A DNA stretch of 11,696 nucleotides, taken from Hemicentrotus pulcherrimus (taxonomy: Eukaryota; Echinodermata; Echinoidea; Camarodonta; Strongylocentrotidae). Both the position numbers and the translations under genes were made by a program. Position 1 is the stretch's first letter; each line of letters opens with the position of its first letter. Shown here one piece after another: positions 8,199-11,696 of this stretch. The notes beneath the pieces are model-generated. The model saw only the letters and a list, made by a program, of their open reading frames with translations, was not told where the DNA came from and searched no databases. Where the stretch lies: contig BEXV01000478.1 in assembly GCA_003118195.1 (NCBI GenBank), forward strand, positions 29,274 through 40,969, written 5' to 3'.

Positions 8199-8282
8199 TT
8201 TCGTAATCAATGAGAAAACAAATCAAATAAAAAACATCCAGAAATTGCATCACATACTTCATTTTGTTCCTGTTTGAAATAA
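8199..8282 (+). repeat. diverged direct repeat, copy A
   Basis: Aligns with 8369-8452 at about 70 percent identity by eye. Both copies begin TT.GTAATCAATGA and end TCCTGTTTG.AATAA (CCTGTTTG exact). The copies are 170 bp apart in the same orientation. A minus-strand frame across copy A (8122-8385) is not preserved in copy B, which argues against coding origin. Confidence 0.6.
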
Positions 8283-8368
8283 CCACAAGCACAACCGCAA
8301 CCACAAGCTGGGGAATGCCCAAGAAGACATTGTCTGTTGGGGGCCAGAAGTGCATTAATTCATATGCT

Positions 8369-8452
8369 TTTGTAATCAATGACAAAAATTGAATTAGACA
8401 ACATCAAGAGGTTCACATCATATCTCTCGTATCACTCCTGTTTGGAATAAAA
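8369..8452 (+). repeat. diverged direct repeat, copy B
   Basis: Second copy of the 8199-8282 unit, same orientation. The minus-strand translation of this copy contains stops, unlike copy A. Confidence 0.6.
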
Positions 8453-8459
8453 AGAGAAG

Positions 8460-9165
8460 TCTTATGGTAGGGTGCAACCAAGATCATGCCCTAGACATAG
8501 GGTTACTTCCATTCTTTAACACAAAAACATGAAAAATAAAAAATAAACACCAAGATAGTAGGCAATGCCGGTGCCAGAGGAAGAAATGTCATTACAGGCC
8601 GGATCTTAGGACGAGGCGAGAGGCAATCTGAATACGGAAGTCCTTGCCAGAATCAAGGTGGAGGGTTGGGCTCTATTATGAAACCAGTTTTCTCCTTCTA
8701 TATCAAGTCGTAATAAGTGATTTCATCAGACCTTGGGCCCTATCTGGTTGGGTGATATCTCTTATTGTGTCATTCAAGTGATACAAAGACATTCCAACAA
8801 ACAAACAGAAACAAAGACAGATGGACAGGATACAAACTTCCAAAGGTGGAATTTTGGTTTTGGTCTTGTCTCTTAACAGAGGAGCTTTTATTAGATTGTG
8901 AATTAAAGTATAGAATAAATATGAATACATATAGATATGATAGAACAGAAACTATTATTAAGACAATAAAAACATGGTCCCCATTCTTAAAATTATGGAA
9001 AACACTACTAAATGGGTTATCTTTAATAGTGACAGAGTAAATATCACCAAGTCATTTCTGTTATCATTGATACAGATTAGATTTTGTAATATCTTAACCT
9101 ATCGACTACTGAATTCTCTCATTTCCATAGGCGTAATATACATCTAGGAACTGCCCTCTTACCTG
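8460..9165. other. non-coding stretch, no supported gene
   Basis: Bases 8560-8690 are slightly more GC-rich but give only short frames (longest useful minus-strand run about 25 codons). An acceptor-like TCTCTTAACAG ends at 8879 and is followed by an open frame to 9040, but no donor closes it and the translation is isoleucine, lysine and threonine-rich with no recognised domain. Confidence 0.45.
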
Positions 9166-9169
9166 TAGG

Positions 9170-9430
9170 TAAGGTGTAACCAGAATGAAGTTGTATTGCC
9201 CTTTGCAACTGACCCAAATATCTTACGGTCGGCTTTAAAAAAAAGTTTGTTTAATTTTGTTACAACTTTTTTTTAGAGAAAAAATGTTTAATGACTAACA
9301 AAATATGTACTATACAGCATTCAAAACTGAGAAATATCAGTCAAAAGAGGGGGAGGGGGGGGGGAGATTTTAACAAAGTAGATTGTTTTGGCACCTAAAG
9401 GGCAATACAACATCTTTTTTTTTAGGCCTA
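9170..9430 (-). mobile_element. TA-flanked MITE, copy 2 (inverted relative to copy 1)
   Basis: TA dinucleotides lie at 9170-9171 and 9429-9430. Read from the high-coordinate end on the minus strand, the element begins GGCCTAA, an A-run, then AGATGTTGTATTGCCCTTTAG and GGTGCCAAAACA, matching copy 1 almost base for base. Its core (9316-9342) shares GATATTTCTCAGTTTTGAAT with copy 1. The low-coordinate end (AGGTGTAACCAGAATGAAGTTGTATTG) is the other inverted repeat. It is longer than copy 1 (257 against 183 bp) because of extra AT-rich sequence between core and end, and it carries a G-rich run on the + strand at 9349-9364. No coding capacity is seen. Confidence 0.8.
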
Positions 9431-9434
9431 ATGG

Positions 9435-10840
9435 GTATACTTTAACACAGAGTAAACCTTTTTCTTCAGACAGCATAATCATGTCAGTCAAATGCAACCA
9501 AACTATCATCTACATCACATACTGATGGGATACAAAGACATCATAATTATTCATCAATCTCCTGCCTCCAAAGTCAATTCCTAATGCAGGCATACATGGT
9601 GTACCATTGTCAACAATTACCTCCTGTCCTCTGTTTAGAGGCAGAAGGACATTCATACTTGTGTTATTTGGTATGAAGCAATGCCCTGCTAGCACCAAAT
9701 GGACGCTTTGTCCATTAGTGGGAAGGAAACCATCAATCATAGCACAGAAAACTTGAAAGAGCATTTTAGCATGAAAACGGCAGGGTGTCATAAAGCTCTC
9801 AATGGTTGTACATATATACGTCCACTCCAATTCAACCACATTAAAATCTAAAATTAATATGCATTACGTCTGGATAATTGCAAGCTCGGTGTATCGGAGC
9901 CAGACAAGCATACAAGAAATAGCAGACTGACGTTCGTTGAGCCGAATCGAGGGGCTTTCCGAAAAGCAAGAAATACTAAAGCATTGATTGCCTCGCTCTT
10001 AATTGCAATTTGCTAATGGGGAGAAAATTACAATACGCTGTCGGTCTTTGAAATTTGGCTCCACCATGTTTAAACTTACTGTAATGCCTAATAACTTATT
10101 GACAGACATTTTCTCAATACTGACATGTTAACTGCTGATAAAAATGAATAAATCATCTGTTGAGAGAGAGAGCCACAAGAGCATTAACTCTGTGAAAAAT
10201 TGTTGAATTAAATGCCATTCTGGCTGGTATAATTATCTTGAAATATCAAGGTTCAGTATATCAACAAGGTAGTCAGTGTTATAAACAGCGCAAAAAAGCT
10301 TGAAACATGTTGAATCTAACTTTTTGTATTCCTCAAATTCCTCAAAGCACCCATCGGTGTGTCACCTTCAACAGGTTAAAGGCAAAATTTAAATGTGGCG
10401 GGGGNGATGTTTGCTAAATAAGGTATTTTGAAATAATGCAATGAAATAAACTACTGTAGTTCCCAGCTCTGGTACAAAACCCCATAGAGAACCTACAAGT
10501 ACCATCTGATACTGCAGTGTATACATTTTCATTTGGGTTAAGGCAGCAACCAAAACATCAAATGACATCGGGACATCGACAAGTCCAAGTTGTTTTGTCC
10601 TAGATATTTTGCCATCCACATCTAAGATGTTGGTATTTCTAATCATTATATCAAGATAATAGCCCTATAAGAGCTACGATCAGACCAAACACAAAGCGAA
10701 ATGATACGTCTTAATGACAGCTTATGTTCGAAACTCCACATTACTTGGTAATGTATAAGACACAACATGACAATGACAATCTGTTAAGCTGTAGTCGTAA
10801 TCAAGTCTGCTTTCCATTTCACACAAGAAATTACACCAAT
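9435..10840. other. mostly non-coding; two minus-strand open frames of doubtful status
   Basis: On the minus strand, 9510-9863 is open for about 117 codons and 10389-10646 for 85 codons. Both have more balanced residue composition than other frames in the window, but neither matches a family I recognise, neither has a convincing ATG plus splice-site set, and frames this long are expected about once by chance here. A GGGGCTTTCC kappaB-like motif lies at 9951-9960 in a small CpG cluster. A (GA)n run of 11 bases is at about 10162-10172. Confidence 0.35.
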
Positions 10841-10849
10841 CAAGAAGTC

Positions 10850-11045
10850 ATTGCGCCTGCCAACTTGAAGTTCCAAAAGCGGTGGAAGGTATCTCGTAAA
10901 AACGGCCATCCATCCATCACGAATTACAAAACAAGACACTCGATCGATGGCCCAAAGGTCAATTTGCGCTTCACCCCCCTCGACAGAAGTGGACCCAGAC
11001 GGCAACCGATTGTCCAGTCGGGCGGGGAATCGGTTCAAGGAAAGA
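10850..11045 (+). promoter_or_regulatory. CpG-enriched patch over the candidate first exon
   Basis: About 14 CpG dinucleotides fall in roughly 190 bases, against very few in the flanking kilobase, and the GC content rises sharply. Such patches often mark first exons or promoters. It includes the small inverted repeat AACCGATT (11004-11011) and AATCGGTT (11028-11035). It coincides with the best exon candidate in the window and ends close to that exon's splice donor. Confidence 0.45.
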
Positions 11046-11060
11046 ATGGATCTAAAGGAG
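10947..11060 (+). CDS. candidate first coding exon of an unidentified gene
   Basis: The frame is open from 10869 (after TGA at 10866-10868) and its first ATG is at 10947, giving 38 codons beginning MAQRSICASPPSTEV and ending in a charged stretch with ERMDLKE. The exon closes at a strong donor, AAGGAG|GTGAGC (11060/11061), exactly on a codon boundary. The next candidate exon (11375) also opens on a codon boundary, so the frames agree. The peptide is rich in serine, arginine, proline and acidic residues, so it is probably flexible, with no recognised domain. The ATG context is mediocre (T at -3, G at +4), so the true start or an upstream exon could differ. A different frame of the same region is also open (10724-11080) but would run into a stop in the next exon. 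No function is proposed. Confidence 0.4.
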
Positions 11061-11168
11061 GTGAGCAATGGACACGCTGAAAATCAAGAATGCATGACGT
11101 GACCTTCAAGAGCTGTACTGGGACATATATCAGCCCAACGATTTTTGAAGAAAGTTAGAATAATAAAG

Positions 11169-11248
11169 TTAACCCTTTGCTTACGGGAACCTGGTGGTCC
11201 CTGTGTTAAGCCAATGTGAATAAGGTAATTCAGTAGCCAACGGGTTAA
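11169..11248. mobile_element. 80-bp TTAA-flanked MITE-like element in the candidate intron
   Basis: TTAA lies at 11169-11172 and 11245-11248. The 16-base ends TTAACCCTTTGCTTAC (11169-11184) and, read backwards, TTAACCCGTTGGCTAC (11233-11248) agree at 13 positions. This matches the end structure of the element at 7475-7561 and the TTAA-CCC signature of piggyBac-type elements. It lies inside the 314-bp intron proposed between 11061 and 11374. Confidence 0.6.
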
Positions 11249-11374
11249 GAGTGAAGAGAGATTTGAAAAAAATTGAGGTAAACCTTGAATATGACCAGTA
11301 CATGTACATGACATGAGATAGTGTTGTGAGTTTTTCTTTTTTGGTGAATGTCATTTTCCTGCTATTTCTCTCAG

Positions 11375-11454
11375 TTTCATAACATTGGACTGGTTAACAC
11401 AACCATTTACTCCATGATAAATCAGATTTACAAGAGGTCACTTTGCCTTCAAAT
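11375..11454 (+). CDS. candidate second coding exon, continuing the 10947 exon
   Basis: A pyrimidine-rich run ends in CTATTTCTCTCAG (AG at 11373-11374), a strong 3' splice site. Eighty bases later CAAAT|GTAAGT (donor GT at 11455-11456) is a near-consensus 5' splice site. Of the three frames only the first is open; the other two hit TGA and TAA. It reads FHNIGLVNTTIYSMI and then a basic stretch, 26 codons plus two bases, leaving phase 2 for a next exon outside or near the window end. The first frame is exactly the one required by the exon ending at 11060. Eighty bases is an ordinary size for an internal animal exon. The protein is not recognised. Confidence 0.4.
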
Positions 11455-11456
11455 GT

Positions 11457-11696
11457 AAGTTTGGTTATTCACAAGAAGTCAATGCTTACCTACAAGCCAT
11501 TTACTAGAAGCTTTCACAAAATATCTTTTTCAACCTTATCACCATTAAACCCTTTTCTTTTGCAAACCTGATCTAGCCCTGCCCATGTACTTAACCCAGA
11601 GACAATACACCATCTTCTTGAATGATACCACTTGTTAATGTTTTGCTGGTATCTGCCTGGAAAATAAACCACCACGATGAAAGATCTATCCATAGG
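11457..11696. other. intronic or intergenic sequence to the window end
   Basis: If the exon at 11375-11454 is real, this is the start of the following intron. No acceptor and open frame completing phase 2 was seen before the window ends. An AATAAA occurs near 11662 but nothing else supports a transcript end. Confidence 0.35.

Noticed and set aside
8122..8385. Minus-strand 87-codon hydrophobic frame
   Set aside because: It spans one copy of a diverged direct repeat whose other copy does not keep the frame, so coding constraint is unlikely.
10725..10736. GTTCGAAACTC resembling a tRNA B box
   Set aside because: No A box at the right distance upstream and no cloverleaf arms could be formed around it.

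Overview
This looks like AT-rich, non-coding DNA from an animal nuclear genome, most likely a marine invertebrate such as an echinoderm or a mollusc; the phylum cannot be fixed from the sequence alone. The signs are (CT)n microsatellites, long pyrimidine tracts, several short non-autonomous DNA-transposon-like elements (MITEs), eukaryotic splice-site motifs, no dense ORFs and no bacterial operon structure. Two single N bases (3586 and 10405) are unresolved base calls. No long ORF carries a recognisable protein domain, and the open frames of 60-118 codons are about what a sequence of this length and composition gives by chance.

Layout. 1-460: a CpG-containing start, a compound minisatellite, and a possible first coding exon (ATG at 401, splice donor after 453). 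520-680: a 17-bp tandem repeat inside a possible fold-back. 1521-1625: a 97-bp hairpin with a perfect 25-bp stem core. 2080-2460: a more GC-rich but unconvincing stretch. 3459-3519: a pyrimidine tract ending in a splice-acceptor-like TTACAG. 3856-4182: an old tandem duplication followed by a GC-rich hairpin. 5160-5860: a strongly strand-biased pyrimidine domain with microsatellites. 6527-6713 and 9170-9430: two copies, in opposite orientation, of one TA-flanked MITE family. 7259-7407: a good TATA box and a possible first exon. 7475-7561 and 11169-11248: two short elements flanked by TTAA whose ends begin CCC, as in piggyBac-type elements. 8199-8452: another old duplication. 10850-11060: a CpG-rich patch.

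The best gene candidate is at the right end on the + strand. A CpG-rich first exon (ATG at 10947, donor AAGGAG|GTGAGC at 11060/11061) is followed by a 314-bp intron and an 80-bp exon (11375-11454) with a strong acceptor and a GTAAGT donor. The frames of the two exons agree across the intron. The protein is not recognised and the gene would continue past the window. All gene calls here are low to moderate confidence; the repeat calls are direct observations.
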